Shown here piece by piece: positions 45,489-57,458 of a stretch of DNA of 64,000 nucleotides. Origin of the DNA: Selenomonas sp. Lineage in GTDB: Bacteria > Bacillota > Negativicutes > Selenomonadales > Selenomonadaceae. Both the position numbers and the translations under genes were made by a program. The notes under the pieces are model-generated. The model was not told the origin of the DNA. It did not search any database and saw nothing but the letters and a program-made list of their open reading frames with translations. The number at the start of each line of letters is the position of its first letter. Position 1 is the first letter of the stretch. The stretch lies in contig JAGPMW010000002.1 of the NCBI GenBank assembly GCA_018052705.1, positions 62,001-126,000 on the forward strand, read 5' to 3'.

Positions 45489-45935
45489 ATGAGTGAAGCA
45501 GACCGCTTCCAAATCCACATCAGAGGAATCCAGCGGGATTCTGCTGGTGAGGAGCAGGTGATTGAGACTATCGCCGAGGGCAAGTATGCTTTTCGGGCGG
45601 GCCGGCATTATATCCGCTATCAGGATCAGTCGTTGGGCCCCAAGCAGTGTACATCGACGGTGCTGAAGTTTAATAATGATTCGCTGGTGCTCCTGCGCAA
45701 GGGGGCAGTTGATACCGAGCAGCGGTTTATACCTGGTCAGGAGACATGCAGTACGTATCGGACGCCTTATGGCAATCTGGATTTGTCAGCACGGACTGAC
45801 CGCTTGTCCATTGTATTTGATGCGTTGCAGGGCGGCCATATCGAGATCGGGTATGATTTATCGGTGAACGGAGCATTTCAAAGCAGGAATACGCTGCTGG
45901 TTGAGATCGGCACGATTGCGGCCGGGCAGCATTGA
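45489..45935 (+). CDS. DUF1934 (YwiB-like) protein
   Basis: 148-residue predicted beta-barrel protein of the DUF1934/YwiB family (FQIHIRGIQRDSAGEEQVIET, YIRYQDQ, YRTPYGNLDLSARTD). Function unknown. It precedes argS and rpoE exactly as ywiB does in Bacillus subtilis, which supports the family call. ATG follows AAAGAGGTGG. Confidence 0.88.
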   Translation: MSEADRFQIHIRGIQRDSAGEEQVIETIAEGKYAFRAGRHYIRYQDQSLGPKQCTSTVLKFNNDSLVLLRKGAVDTEQRFIPGQETCSTYRTPYGNLDLSARTDRLSIVFDALQGGHIEIGYDLSVNGAFQSRNTLLVEIGTIAAGQH

Positions 45936-45976
45936 AGATACAAGTACGCTGGATTCCAGATTAGGAGGAACTGTTT

Positions 45977-47632
45977 TTGGATATTAAAGATATACTCACT
46001 GCTGCTATTGAACAGGCAGCGAAGGATGCTATGGCTGAGGGCGTTTTCCCTGAGGGGGAGCTGCCAACTATCGTTCTCGAGGTGCCGCCGCAGAAAGAGT
46101 TCGGTGATTTTGCAACGAATTTTGCGATGCAGTCGGCCAAGGTATTTCACAAAAATCCACGGCAGATTGCTGAAGAGCTGGTGCGGCGCATACAGGGCAG
46201 CTGGCTGGACCATACACAGATTGCCGGCCCGGGTTTCCTGAATTTCTACCTTAAGGGCAATGTTCTCTATGATGCTTTTCAGCAGATTTTGGCGGCTGGT
46301 GAGTCCTTTGGGCAGCTGCCGCCAAAGGATGCGCCGAAGATCCAGGTAGAGTATGTCAGTGCCAATCCGACGGGGCTGCTGCATGTTGGCCACGGCCGCG
46401 GGGCAGCGGCTGGCTCAGCGCTGGTCAATCTGCTTCGCGCTGCAGGTTATCCGGTAGAGAGTGAATACTACATCAACGATGCTGGTAACCAGATGGATAA
46501 TCTGGCCCGTTCAGTCAATGCCCGCTATCTGGAGCTGCTTGGCCGTGAGGCTGCGTTCCCAGAAGATGGGTATCATGGGCAGGATATCATTGATACGGCT
46601 CAGCGTATTATCGATAAAGAGGGAGATAAATATCTCAATCTGGATGAGGCAGAGCGCCTGACTATCTTCAAGGACCTTGCTTATGTTGAGAAACTGGCGG
46701 CATTGAAGGAAGATCTGGCGGCATTCAACGTCACATTTGATCACTGGTTCAGTGAGCGCACACTGCATCCTGAGGCCGTCCGGGCGGCAGTAAAGATTCT
46801 GCAGGATAACGGCAACATCTATGAAAAAGAAGGAGCCCTCTGGCTCAGGTCGACGGCCTATGGTGATGACAAGGACCGTGTTGTCATCCGTGATAATGGT
46901 GTGCCGACCTATCTGGCTGCAGATATTGCCTATCATCATAATAAATATGAACGTGGTTTCGATCGTATCGTCAATATCTGGGGAGCTGATCATCACGGTT
47001 ATGTCTGCCGGGTCAAGGCGGCGATGCAGGCATTGGGGCATGATCCGGAGAAGCTGACTGTGCTGCTGTTGCAGATGGTTGCTCTCTTCCGCGGTGGCGA
47101 GCTGGTCAAGATGAGCAAACGTACCGGTCAGAGTGTCTCGCTCAATGAGCTGATGGAGGAGGTCGGCACGGATGCTGCCCGTTACTTCTTCCTGATGCGT
47201 TCGCTGGACAGTCAGCTGGATTTTGATCTGGATCTGGCTAAGAAGAAGTCCAACGACAATCCGGTTTATTATATTCAGTATGCGCATGCGCGCATTCACA
47301 GTATCTACCGTCAGGCCGAAGAAACCGGGCTCAAGCTCGGCAGTCAGCCGGAGCTCAGTCTGCTGACCGATGAATCAGAAGTCGGCCTTATCAAGAAAAT
47401 CGAAGAGTATCCGGAAGAAGTGGAGCGGGCGGCCCGTGATTATGCACCGCAGCGTATTGCACGTTACAGCTATGATCTGGCCAGTGCTTTCCACAGCTTC
47501 TATAATAAATGCCGGATCATGGGGGTTGAGCCGAAGCTGGCGGAATCCCGTCTGGCGCTGGTGACGGTTACGGCGCATGTCATCCGTCACTCCCTGGGCA
47601 TCCTGGGCGTATCTGCTCCGGAGCATATGTAA
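45977..47632 (+). CDS. argS: Arginyl-tRNA synthetase
   Basis: Class I synthetase, 551 residues. N-terminal Add-1 domain, the HIGH-type motif VSANPTGLLHVGHGRGAA, MSKRTGQSVSLNELMEEVGTDAARYFF, and a C-terminal DALR anticodon domain (FYNKCRIMGVEPKLAESRLALV). The start is TTG 45977 behind TAGGAGGAAC. It is in the conserved ywiB-argS-rpoE-pyrG order. Confidence 0.96.
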   Translation: MDIKDILTAAIEQAAKDAMAEGVFPEGELPTIVLEVPPQKEFGDFATNFAMQSAKVFHKNPRQIAEELVRRIQGSWLDHTQIAGPGFLNFYLKGNVLYDAFQQILAAGESFGQLPPKDAPKIQVEYVSANPTGLLHVGHGRGAAAGSALVNLLRAAGYPVESEYYINDAGNQMDNLARSVNARYLELLGREAAFPEDGYHGQDIIDTAQRIIDKEGDKYLNLDEAERLTIFKDLAYVEKLAALKEDLAAFNVTFDHWFSERTLHPEAVRAAVKILQDNGNIYEKEGALWLRSTAYGDDKDRVVIRDNGVPTYLAADIAYHHNKYERGFDRIVNIWGADHHGYVCRVKAAMQALGHDPEKLTVLLLQMVALFRGGELVKMSKRTGQSVSLNELMEEVGTDAARYFFLMRSLDSQLDFDLDLAKKKSNDNPVYYIQYAHARIHSIYRQAEETGLKLGSQPELSLLTDESEVGLIKKIEEYPEEVERAARDYAPQRIARYSYDLASAFHSFYNKCRIMGVEPKLAESRLALVTVTAHVIRHSLGILGVSAPEHM

Positions 47633-47677
47633 CCTGTTGCAAATAAAGAAACAAGAGTAGAAGGAGACCGATAGATT

Positions 47678-48007
47678 ATGGATTTCGTGAACAGCTCGGA
47701 AGTGGATATCGCCTATTATGTCCTGACGGAAAAAGGCGAGACAATGTATTATAAAGACCTCGTGCTGGAGGTTATTGAAAAAAAACATAAGCCGGTGCAG
47801 TCTCTGTCCGCAGCCATCTCAGAAGTATATACCCTGATTAATATGGAAAGTCGTTTCCAGTATGAGGGTGAAGGACAGTGGGGGCTCACTGAATGGAACC
47901 CGCCTGAGGTGAAGCGTCATGCATCGCGTACAGGCGCCGCCAAAACCAAAGCGGCCAACAAGGCCATCAACAACCGGCAGAAGAAACTGGAGAGTATCCA
48001 GGAATAA
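47678..48007 (+). CDS. rpoE: RNA polymerase delta subunit, basic-tailed form
   Basis: Delta is a Firmicutes accessory subunit of RNA polymerase that speeds recycling and promoter selectivity. The N-terminal HARE-HTH fold is clear (VDIAYYVLTEKGETMYYKDLVLEVIEKK ... YTLINMESRFQYEGEGQWGLTEW). The classic protein then has a long acidic tail; here the chain is only 109 residues and the last 33 are basic (KRHASRTGAAKTKAANKAI, then NNRQKKLESIQE). The position before pyrG and after argS supports the call. Its effect on polymerase may differ. Confidence 0.87.
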   Translation: MDFVNSSEVDIAYYVLTEKGETMYYKDLVLEVIEKKHKPVQSLSAAISEVYTLINMESRFQYEGEGQWGLTEWNPPEVKRHASRTGAAKTKAANKAINNRQKKLESIQE

Positions 48008-48074
48008 GAGCTCTTTTAGGAACCACTGAAACCAACGCTTGTGTCAAACACCAGAGGAATCAGTGGTTTCTGTA

Positions 48075-48103
48075 TTGACAGTCCTGGTTAAAAAGGATAG
48101 AAT
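48075..48103 (+). promoter_or_regulatory. Promoter for pyrG
   Basis: TTGACA (48075-48080), 17 bp, TAGAAT (48098-48103), 53 bp before pyrG. No attenuator was seen in the short leader, and the predicted start lacks the GGGC run used for CTP control in Bacillus. Confidence 0.75.
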
Positions 48104-48132
48104 AGTCCACATGTAATTTTTGCAGAGTGTAA

Positions 48133-49761
<1,629 letters not shown>

Positions 49762-49782
49762 TACAGGCATCAGCCTATAGTC

Positions 49783-49822
49783 AAATGACGGCCTCTTCTA
49801 TTGGCGAAGGGCCGTCATTTTG
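49783..49822 (+). terminator. Terminator after pyrG
   Basis: AAATGACGGC (49783-49792) pairs with GCCGTCATTT (49811-49820), extended by one G-C pair; T tail. Confidence 0.75.
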
Positions 49823-49941
49823 TGTATAGAGAGGGATTTTTTAGGGACGCAGAAGGAATTGGCTGACGGACTGGCGAATAGAAACAGTAGAAAAAGATGC
49901 AAAAACAGGTGGGGAGAACGGCAGGGAGAGGAGGCATACTG

Positions 49942-50577
49942 ATGCTTATTGATACAGTCTGTTCATTAGCACTATATTGTCAGCATTGTGGCCGGATTCA
50001 TCTGCAGGATGTGCCATTATTCAGCGGCAGGAAGTGTATTGCACTGCGTTGCGACAGCTGTGGGCATACGATGGGCGAAATAACGATGCGGCCGCGTCAG
50101 GGACTGACATTGCGCACAGCCTGCGGGATCTGTGGCGGTGAAAATGTTCATCAGCTGAGCTGGCGTCAACTGCGCAAGCTCAGCTTTGAGAAGCTATACT
50201 GTGCGCACGATCATTTTGAACTCGGCTATATTGGCCGCTGGCAGGATATAGCCGAGTTTCTCGACTTCAATGCCGCTGAGTATGATTCCCTGCATCCGGG
50301 CGATGGTGATGAGTTTCTTGAGCGCCAGCAAATGCTGCTGGAGGCGTTGAACCGGGTTCATGATCTCGCAGCTTGCGGGGAGCTCGACTGCTCCTGCGGC
50401 AGCACAGATATTGCAGCGGCTATTATGGGCAACGCCATTATTCTGGAGTGCCAGACCTGCGCTTCATACTGTGTTCTGCCTGCCCAGACAGCGGAAGATC
50501 TGCAACAGCTGCGTCCGGGCATGGCTGCTGATTTCATCTGGAAGCCGCCATGCAGGCTTGACGTTCGCGGCAAATAG
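49942..50577 (+). CDS. Cysteine-rich zinc-binding protein, unknown
   Basis: 211 residues, function not recognised. It has five CxxC-type pairs or knuckles (YCQHCG, RCDSCG, ACGICGG, CSCGS, ECQTCAS), suggesting two zinc ribbons separated by a helical middle (about 85-140). No membrane segment. ATG 49942 follows GAGAGGAGGC. It sits alone between pyrG and mfd with a hairpin at its end. Confidence 0.75.
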   Translation: MLIDTVCSLALYCQHCGRIHLQDVPLFSGRKCIALRCDSCGHTMGEITMRPRQGLTLRTACGICGGENVHQLSWRQLRKLSFEKLYCAHDHFELGYIGRWQDIAEFLDFNAAEYDSLHPGDGDEFLERQQMLLEALNRVHDLAACGELDCSCGSTDIAAAIMGNAIILECQTCASYCVLPAQTAEDLQQLRPGMAADFIWKPPCRLDVRGK

Positions 50578-50610
50578 GATTATCATAAGACATGCTGAAT
50601 GAAACAATCA

Positions 50611-50645
50611 GGGACTATCGGTGCTTGCCGACAGTCCCATTTTCG
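50611..50645 (+). terminator. Hairpin between zinc protein and mfd
   Basis: GGGACT (50611-50616) pairs with AGTCCC (50633-50638), with TCGG/CCGA inside after one mismatch; followed by ATTTTC. Possible weak terminator. Confidence 0.5.
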
Positions 50646-50697
50646 CGTAATAAGCGGGCGGATCAGCTGCCTGAATATAATAAATTGGGGTGTAGGA

Positions 50698-53600
50698 ATG
50701 GACTCATTATTTGCGGCTATGCTGCAGGATACCGCTTTGCAGAAATTGCAGGCCTGTTTTTCGGGCAAAGCGGATGAGAATCTGGCGTACGGACTTAGCG
50801 GCTCGCAGAAGCATGTAGCTTTTGCAGCCGCTTTTTCCCGTGTGCCGCAACCGTTTGTCATACTGGTACACAATCATGAAGCCGTGACCGAATGGCGGGA
50901 AGATCTGTTGGCGTTGCTGCCGGCAGTTCAGATCGTTGAGCTGCCGGAACTGGATATGGCCAGTGTACAGGCCGAGGCCCGCAGCCTCGAGCGTTCGGCC
51001 CGCCGGATGGATGTCCTGGGAAGGCTGGTGCGCAAGGAGCCGGTTATTGTGCTGGCAACGTCGGCAGCGGCAGTTCAAAAGGGGATGAGCCGTAATGAAT
51101 TCCAACGGCTGAGCCTGACTATCCAGATCGGGGCAGAGCTGGAACGGGAAAAACTCATAGTCCGGCTGGTCCAGCTGGGCTATGAACATGCGGATGAGGT
51201 CGAGCGGGTGGGCCAGTTCAGTACCCGGGGCGGGATTGTCGATATTTATGCAATCAACGCTCAAACCCCTGTACGTATTGAGTTTTTTGACAACAACATT
51301 GATTCCCTGCGTGATTTTGATTTGGCAACGAAGCGGTCTATCCGCAACGTCAGTACGACGACGATACTTCCATTGGCGCAGACCGATAAGGATGGGCGTC
51401 CGGAACTCTTCCTGACCTATCTGGAACAGGGGGGAGTTGTGCTGTTTGATGAGCCAATGCGCATCAGGGAGCAGATCAAGACTATGATCAAAGAGAATCC
51501 GGATATCCGCAGCCAGGTCTTTTCCTGGGAGGATATGCTCGTGGCAGCCCGGGGTAATCGCGTATTTTACTCGGCACTGATGCTGCAGCAGGTACACGGA
51601 GCGGAGCCTACGCAGACCATCAGCTTTACGGCAACGAATATGACACCGTTCCAACGGCAGATGGATCTTTTTGAGAATGAGGCCAATCGCTGGCTGTCTC
51701 AGAAACAACGGATATTGATTCTGTTGGGAGATCGCGAAAAAGCAGAGTCAATGCGCGAACTTTTGGCGAGGCGGCGCGTTCCGGCGGTCCTGGAACCGGC
51801 ATCTGCACCACTGCGGGATGATTGTGTTAATATTCAGCAGGGGACATTGCTGGCCGGGTTTGAGATGGCCTCAGCACGTCTGGTTGTGGTTACCGAAAAA
51901 GATATTTTTGGCCGTCAGAAGCGACGGGCCGTCCGGCCAGCCAATCAGGGAGATAAGCTGTCACATTTTCGCGATATCCGGCCGGGAGATTATGTGGTTC
52001 ATGTCAATCATGGTATCGGTAAATATCTCGGGGTGGAAACGCTCGAGGTAGGCGGTATTCACAAGGACTATCTGCATATCAAATATGGCGGCGATGACAA
52101 ATTGTTCGTACCGACCGATCAGGTCGGGCTGCTGCAGAAATATATTGGCTCGGAAGGCGACATTCCTCGTCTGCATCGCATGGGCGGTACGGAATGGGTC
52201 AAGGCCAAGGCACGGGCCAGAAAATCGGTCGAGGATATTGCCAAGAAGCTCATTGAAATCTACGCGAAACGGCGTGAGGCCAAAGGTTTTGCTTTTTCGC
52301 CCGATGACAGCACTCAGCATGACTTTGAGGATGCGTTTCCGTATCAGGAAACGGATGATCAGTTGCAGGCAATTGGTGAGATCAAGGCGGATATGGAGAA
52401 GGAGAAGCCGATGGAGCGCCTTCTTTGTGGTGATGTGGGATTCGGTAAGACAGAAGTGGCTATCCGGGCTGCTTATAAAGCTGTGATGGATGGTAAGCAG
52501 GTAGCGGTGTTAGTACCGACGACGGTGCTGGCGCAGCAGCATTTCCAGACGTTTAGTGCGCGGTTCCTCAATTTTGCGCCAACGGTTGATGTTATCTGTC
52601 GGTTTCGTACTGCAAAAGAACAAAAGGCGACGATTGAGAGAGTAAAGGCGGGACAGGTTGATATTCTCATTGGCACACATGCTATTCTGAACCAGAAGAA
52701 AGTTCAGTTCAGGGATCTGGGACTGCTGATTGTTGACGAGGAGCAGCGCTTCGGTGTCAAGCAGAAGGACAAGATCCGCAGCCTTGCTGCAGGAATCGAT
52801 GTGCTCACGCTTTCCGCTACGCCAATTCCGCGCACGCTGCATATGTCACTGGTTGGAGCCCGGGATATGAGCATTATCGAGACGCCGCCGGCTGAGCGCT
52901 TTCCCGTCCAGACCTATGTGGTAGAGAATAACGACACGATCATTGCCAACGCCATAAAACGTGAGATGAAGCGCGGTGGACAGATCTATTTTGTCTATAA
53001 CCGGGTGGATACGATTGACCGTATGCGGGATCATTTGCAGGAGATTGTGCCGGATGCGCGAATTCAGACAGCACACGGACAGATGCCGGAGGAATTGCTT
53101 GAACGGGTGATGATGGATTTTTACGAGGGTGCTTATGACATCCTGTTGGCGACGAGTATTGTCGAGAACGGGCTGGATGTTGCTAATGCGAATACGATCA
53201 TCGTCTATAATGCCGATCGTTTTGGGCTTTCTCAGCTTTATCAGATGCGCGGACGTGTTGGCCGCTCGCATCATATGGCATTTGCTTATTTCGTCTATCA
53301 GGCGGATAAGATTCTTACTGAGACCGCCGAGAAACGGCTGCAGGCTATGAAAGAATTCGCCGAGCTGGGTGCCGGTTTCAAGATCGCAATGCGGGATCTT
53401 GAGATCCGCGGAGCGGGTAATCTGCTTGGCTCACAGCAGCACGGGCATATTGCCAGTGTTGGTTTTGAGATGTACTGCAAGCTGCTTGAAGAAGCGGTAG
53501 AGAACCTTCAGCATGGCAGGCGGGCAGCAGTGCCGGCCCCCTTGGCCGATCCGGTCATCGACTTGCAGGTTGAGGCTTATATCGATGGCGGCTATATCAG

Positions 53601-54030
53601 CGATGCAATGCATAAAATTGAAATTTATCAACGCATTGCGGCCATCCGGAAGAATGAAGAACTGCATAATCTGCTTGATGAGATTATCGATCGATTTGGC
53701 GATCCGACAAAGCCGGTTCTGCGGCTGCTTGAGGTGGCAAGAATCAAGAATTATGCACGGGAATTAGGGGTTCGGACTATAGCGGAACTTCCCAAGGCGA
53801 TGGATATCTATCTGCAGCCGGAGCATAAGCTGCCGGTAAAGGCGATGGTTGCACTTGATCATGCATTCGGACGATCCATGCGTCCGCTGCCGAAGCAGAA
53901 CGGCTATCGGTTTATCCTGAATGAGAAATGCAAGAAAAATATCACGAACTTCGCTACCCGTCTTTTGATGATGGCGGCGGGGGATGAACAGGCGCTGGTC
54001 ACCAGACCGGCAGAAAAGGTGGGAAAATAA
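50698..54030 (+). CDS. mfd: Transcription-repair coupling factor
   Basis: Mfd pushes stalled RNA polymerase off DNA lesions and recruits UvrA. 1110 residues: UvrB-like N-terminal region, RNA-polymerase interaction domain ([18 protein letters not shown]), RecG-like helicase motor with Walker [31 protein letters not shown], and [13 protein letters not shown], then TRG motif and C-terminal D7 domain. I chose ATG 50698 ([18 protein letters not shown]); the in-frame extension from 50599 lacks a ribosome site. Confidence 0.96.
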   Translation: MDSLFAAMLQDTALQKLQACFSGKADENLAYGLSGSQKHVAFAAAFSRVPQPFVILVHNHEAVTEWREDLLALLPAVQIVELPELDMASVQAEARSLERSARRMDVLGRLVRKEPVIVLATSAAAVQKGMSRNEFQRLSLTIQIGAELEREKLIVRLVQLGYEHADEVERVGQFSTRGGIVDIYAINAQTPVRIEFFDNNIDSLRDFDLATKRSIRNVSTTTILPLAQTDKDGRPELFLTYLEQGGVVLFDEPMRIREQIKTMIKENPDIRSQVFSWEDMLVAARGNRVFYSALMLQQVHGAEPTQTISFTATNMTPFQRQMDLFENEANRWLSQKQRILILLGDREKAESMRELLARRRVPAVLEPASAPLRDDCVNIQQGTLLAGFEMASARLVVVTEKDIFGRQKRRAVRPANQGDKLSHFRDIRPGDYVVHVNHGIGKYLGVETLEVGGIHKDYLHIKYGGDDKLFVPTDQVGLLQKYIGSEGDIPRLHRMGGTEWVKAKARARKSVEDIAKKLIEIYAKRREAKGFAFSPDDSTQHDFEDAFPYQETDDQLQAIGEIKADMEKEKPMERLLCGDVGFGKTEVAIRAAYKAVMDGKQVAVLVPTTVLAQQHFQTFSARFLNFAPTVDVICRFRTAKEQKATIERVKAGQVDILIGTHAILNQKKVQFRDLGLLIVDEEQRFGVKQKDKIRSLAAGIDVLTLSATPIPRTLHMSLVGARDMSIIETPPAERFPVQTYVVENNDTIIANAIKREMKRGGQIYFVYNRVDTIDRMRDHLQEIVPDARIQTAHGQMPEELLERVMMDFYEGAYDILLATSIVENGLDVANANTIIVYNADRFGLSQLYQMRGRVGRSHHMAFAYFVYQADKILTETAEKRLQAMKEFAELGAGFKIAMRDLEIRGAGNLLGSQQHGHIASVGFEMYCKLLEEAVENLQHGRRAAVPAPLADPVIDLQVEAYIDGGYISDAMHKIEIYQRIAAIRKNEELHNLLDEIIDRFGDPTKPVLRLLEVARIKNYARELGVRTIAELPKAMDIYLQPEHKLPVKAMVALDHAFGRSMRPLPKQNGYRFILNEKCKKNITNFATRLLMMAAGDEQALVTRPAEKVGK

Positions 54031-54716
54031 TGGCAAAGATCACCGTATTGGGTCTTGGCCCGGGGAGGGCGGGACTTATTACCCGGGAAAGCTGGCAGAT
54101 TATGGAACAGGCGTCTGCGCTTATCCTGCGGACGCGTATTCATCCAACGGTAGCAGCGCTCGAAAAGGCGGGGCTCTTGTTTACAACCTATGATGGTTTT
54201 TATGAGCAGGCCGAAAGCTTTGAAGCCCTCTATACCGCCATTGCCCGCGATCTGCTGCAGCGGGCAGCAGCAGGTTCTGATCTGGTTTATGCTGTACCGG
54301 GCAGTCCGCTTGTTGCTGAGCGGACCGTGGTGCTGCTGCGTGACATGGCCCGGCAGACGGAGGTAGAGGTCGATATCCATCCGGGGATGAGTTTCGTGGA
54401 AGTGATGTATACGCGGCTGGGTATCGATCCGATTGACGGCTTGACCATCCTTGATGCAGAGGACGTGGATACGCTGACGCAATGCCCGGCCCAGTCGCTG
54501 GTCATCACGCAGGTCTATAATGCGGCAATTGCTTCAGACACGAAGCTGATGCTCATGGAACTTTACCCGGATGAGCAGGAAGTGACGTATATCCATAATC
54601 TGGCATTGCCGGATGAATCGATTCGACAGATTCCGTTATATGAACTTGACCGTCAGCCGGATATTGATCATCTGACCAGTCTGTTTATCCGGTTGCAACG
54701 AAAAAATGAATATTAA
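54030..54716 (+). CDS. YabN-type tetrapyrrole methylase domain, MazG half absent
   Basis: 228 residues matching the N-terminal methylase of YabN/MazG fusions: ITVLGLGPGRAGLITRESW (SAM loop), YAVPGSPLVAERTV, HPGMSFVEVMYTRLGIDPIDGL, and ITQVYNAAIASDTKLMLMELYP. In Firmicutes the family usually continues into a MazG nucleotide pyrophosphohydrolase. Here the stop comes right after the first domain, and the 160 bp before hup hold no MazG remnant. The start overlaps the mfd stop by one base, the normal gene order. Confidence 0.87.
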   Translation: MAKITVLGLGPGRAGLITRESWQIMEQASALILRTRIHPTVAALEKAGLLFTTYDGFYEQAESFEALYTAIARDLLQRAAAGSDLVYAVPGSPLVAERTVVLLRDMARQTEVEVDIHPGMSFVEVMYTRLGIDPIDGLTILDAEDVDTLTQCPAQSLVITQVYNAAIASDTKLMLMELYPDEQEVTYIHNLALPDESIRQIPLYELDRQPDIDHLTSLFIRLQRKNEY

Positions 54717-54877
54717 ATCAATGCGTTCCAATAAATAGCCGAAATTCGTGTTTTTTCCTAAAAAGCCTTGATTTTTCTAGACTTATCTGCTAAATTCACT
54801 TATAGCAGACGGACGAATGTGCCTTACCGCGCCGAATCCTTCTGCCGATAATAAAAATCATTAAGGAGGCTACGATT

Positions 54878-55153
54878 GTGAACAAAACTGAATTGGTAGC
54901 TGGCGTTGCTGAAAAAGCAGGTCTGACGAAGAAAGATGCAGAAAAAGCTGTAAATGCGCTGTTTGAGAGCGTACAGCAGGAGCTCATTGCGGGCGGGAAA
55001 GTCCAAATGATTGGCTTTGGTACTTTTGAGGTCAAAGAGCGTGCCGCTCGTAAAGGCCGCAATCCTCGTACGGGTCAGGATATCGAGATTCCGGCTTCCA
55101 AGAATCCGGTATTCAAGGCTGGCAAGGCGTTGAAGGACGCAGTCAACGGCTGA
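54878..55153 (+). CDS. hup: HU-family DNA-binding protein
   Basis: 91-residue nucleoid protein: [24 protein letters not shown], then the DNA-arm region [21 protein letters not shown] and [20 protein letters not shown]. It forms dimers that bend DNA. The start is GTG 54878 behind AAGGAGGC. A terminator follows. Confidence 0.97.
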   Translation: MNKTELVAGVAEKAGLTKKDAEKAVNALFESVQQELIAGGKVQMIGFGTFEVKERAARKGRNPRTGQDIEIPASKNPVFKAGKALKDAVNG

Positions 55154-55172
55154 TTTAAACAGATATATACGG

Positions 55173-55203
55173 AACCGGGTTTCTGAGGAAATCCGGTTTT
55201 TTG
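55173..55203 (+). terminator. Terminator after hup
   Basis: An 11-bp stem (55173-55183 with 55188-55198, one G-T), loop TGAG, then T residues. Confidence 0.8.
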
Positions 55204-55347
55204 CTGTGCTTTCCCAGAATTAAGCATGACGGGGAATATAACCGCGAACAAGCGCATAAGCCTGCTCATGATACTTGCTGTTTCTTCAGGATGAGAGCTG
55301 CTTGTGCAGCCAGGAGCGCCTCGTTTATATTATTTACAGGAGGGACT

Positions 55348-56094
55348 ATGATAGAACGTGTTGTTTTGATATCCGGAGGAACCTCGGGCATTGGACTGGC
55401 AGCAGCCAGAATGTTTTTGCAGGCAGGGGATCGGGTTGTGCTCATGGGACGCTCGACGGCCAGGGGTGAGGCTGCGGCTGCTGCATTGAATGCCGGGCCG
55501 CGGGTTAAATTCCTGAGTGGTAATGTCAGCTGTCGGCAGGATTGCGAGCAGGTGATTGCAAAAACATTGGCTATCTTTGGCCGATTGGATGTACTGGTCA
55601 ATTCGGCAGGCATCTATCGGGAGGGTGCAATCGAAGATATGACTTCGGAGCAGCTCGATGAGATATTGGACATTAACGTAAAGGGAACCTATTACTTTTG
55701 TCAGGCAGCTGTTACGGCTTTGAAGGAAAGCCATGGTAATATCATCAACGTGGCTTCGGATGCAGGTATTCATGGCAACTATTACTGTGCAGCGTATTGT
55801 GCCAGTAAAGGAGCAGTGGTGCTCTTTACCCGTTCATTAGCCCTGGAACTGGCTGGGTTTCAGGTTCGGGTCAATGCTATTGCACCAGGCGATATATTGA
55901 CCCCGCTGACGGAACAGCAGCTGAATGTTCAGTCAGACCGCGAGGCAGGACTGCGGGAGATGGCATCGGTTTACCCGCTGGGACGCATCGGCACAGCGGA
56001 TGAAGCGGCAGCTGTGATCGCTTTCCTGGCTTCTCCGGCAGCTGCATTTGTAACTGGTGCTGTATGGAGTGTTGATGGTGGTTTGACGTCATAA
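55348..56094 (+). CDS. SDR-family oxidoreductase
   Basis: 248-residue short-chain dehydrogenase: cofactor loop ISGGTSGIGLAAARMF, NSAGIYREG, catalytic Ser in NVASDAG, Tyr-Lys in YCASK, and C-terminal GAVWSVDGGLTS. It resembles FabG-type and sugar or alcohol dehydrogenases; substrate unknown. ATG 55348 follows ACAGGAGGG. A weak link to the lipid glycosyltransferase downstream is possible but unproven. Confidence 0.85.
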   Translation: MIERVVLISGGTSGIGLAAARMFLQAGDRVVLMGRSTARGEAAAAALNAGPRVKFLSGNVSCRQDCEQVIAKTLAIFGRLDVLVNSAGIYREGAIEDMTSEQLDEILDINVKGTYYFCQAAVTALKESHGNIINVASDAGIHGNYYCAAYCASKGAVVLFTRSLALELAGFQVRVNAIAPGDILTPLTEQQLNVQSDREAGLREMASVYPLGRIGTADEAAAVIAFLASPAAAFVTGAVWSVDGGLTS

Positions 56095-56196
56095 AAAAGT
56101 ATGCGGCTGCGTCGGGAAATGTGGTACAATAGACAGGTGTTTTTTTACAGCAGGCTTATGAAAACAGTATGGTTCCGGATGAAAAGAGGAGTAATA

Positions 56197-57342
56197 ATGG
56201 CGGACAAGCGAATCCTGATATTGACCGCTTCAATCGGTTCGGGCCATATCAAGGCGGCCGAGGCGGTTCAGCAGGAGCTGCAGCAGCTTTGGCCGGGGGC
56301 AAGGATTACGACAGTCGATTTCATGGCGCGGCAGACATCCTGTCTGCACTGGCTGATGAAGAAAATTTATCTGCAGATGCTGGCTTTTGTCCCGAATCTT
56401 TATGATGTGTTCTACAAGGTATCCGGCGGGGCTTCGGGCGGGTCGCTGGTTCAGGGCGCTTTTGCCGCAGTGATGCAGCCGGTCTTTGCTTCACTGCTGT
56501 CCCGGTATCAGCCAGATTTGGTCATCTGCACGCACCCCTTTCCTGAAGGCGCGGCTTCATGGTGGAAAGCGCGTCATCGCAGTGATTTGCCGTTGGCGGT
56601 GGTCATGACGGATTATTCACTGCATCAGATCTGGCTGTATCCGAAAGTCGATCTCTATTTTATGGCAACTGAGGCGATGAAGCAGGAAATGATAGCACGC
56701 GGATTCGCGGCTGAGAAATTGTTGGCTACAGGGATACCTATCGATCGCAGACTGCAGACATTGGCGGCAAAAGATGTGCTGCGGGCCGAGCTCGAGCTGC
56801 CTGAAAATCAGCCAGCTGTCCTCCTGATGGGCGGAGGACTTGGACTAGGGGGAATTGAGACTACGCTGCAGGCTTTGGAAAATCTGCCACAGAGGCTGTC
56901 GCTGCTGGTTGTGGCTGGGAGAAACGAGCGTCTGCTGCAGCGGGTCCGTGTCTTTGCAGCATCGTCGCATCATCTGGTCAAGGTTTGGGGGTATACAGAA
57001 AAGGCGCAGATGCTCATGAAAGCATCCGACCTGCTGATTACGAAACCGGGGGCCCTGACGATCAGTGAGTCCTTTGTATTGGGGCTGCCAGCATTGCTGC
57101 ATGATCCCATCCCTGGTCCTGAGACCGAGAATGCAGTTTATGCAACCCGGAATGGGGCAGCGATCTGGCTGCATCCTGGTGAGAAGCTGGCGTCAGCGGT
57201 TGCTGAATTGCTTGAAAACGGCTGCCTGTCCGCTATGGGAGAGCGGGCAGCAGCCTGTGGACGTCCTGAGGCTGCTGGGGATATAGCTCGGGAGATTGTC
57301 CGTTTTATGCAGGCTGTACCTGTAGCAGGGCGGAAAGTATAA
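56197..57342 (+). CDS. UgtP/MGDG synthase-like glycosyltransferase
   Basis: 381 residues with the N-terminal monogalactosyldiacylglycerol-synthase domain (ILTASIGSGHIKAAEAVQQEL, THPFPEGAASWWKAR) and a GT28/MurG-like C-terminal domain (VLLMGGGLGLGGIETTL, LLITKPGALTISESFVLGLPALLHDPIPGPETENA). It likely adds sugars from UDP-sugars to diacylglycerol at the inner membrane face. ATG 56197 follows AGAGGAG; longer in-frame extension is unsupported. Confidence 0.88.
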   Translation: MADKRILILTASIGSGHIKAAEAVQQELQQLWPGARITTVDFMARQTSCLHWLMKKIYLQMLAFVPNLYDVFYKVSGGASGGSLVQGAFAAVMQPVFASLLSRYQPDLVICTHPFPEGAASWWKARHRSDLPLAVVMTDYSLHQIWLYPKVDLYFMATEAMKQEMIARGFAAEKLLATGIPIDRRLQTLAAKDVLRAELELPENQPAVLLMGGGLGLGGIETTLQALENLPQRLSLLVVAGRNERLLQRVRVFAASSHHLVKVWGYTEKAQMLMKASDLLITKPGALTISESFVLGLPALLHDPIPGPETENAVYATRNGAAIWLHPGEKLASAVAELLENGCLSAMGERAAACGRPEAAGDIAREIVRFMQAVPVAGRKV

Positions 57343-57458
57343 AAAAATTTCGGACTGACTCATAACAGGCAGGTTTTGAGAAAATAATGGGGAATATATA
57401 AAACATAGATACCGTTGTATGATGAATTGTATATGGCGGGAAAGTATTGGTGATGGGA

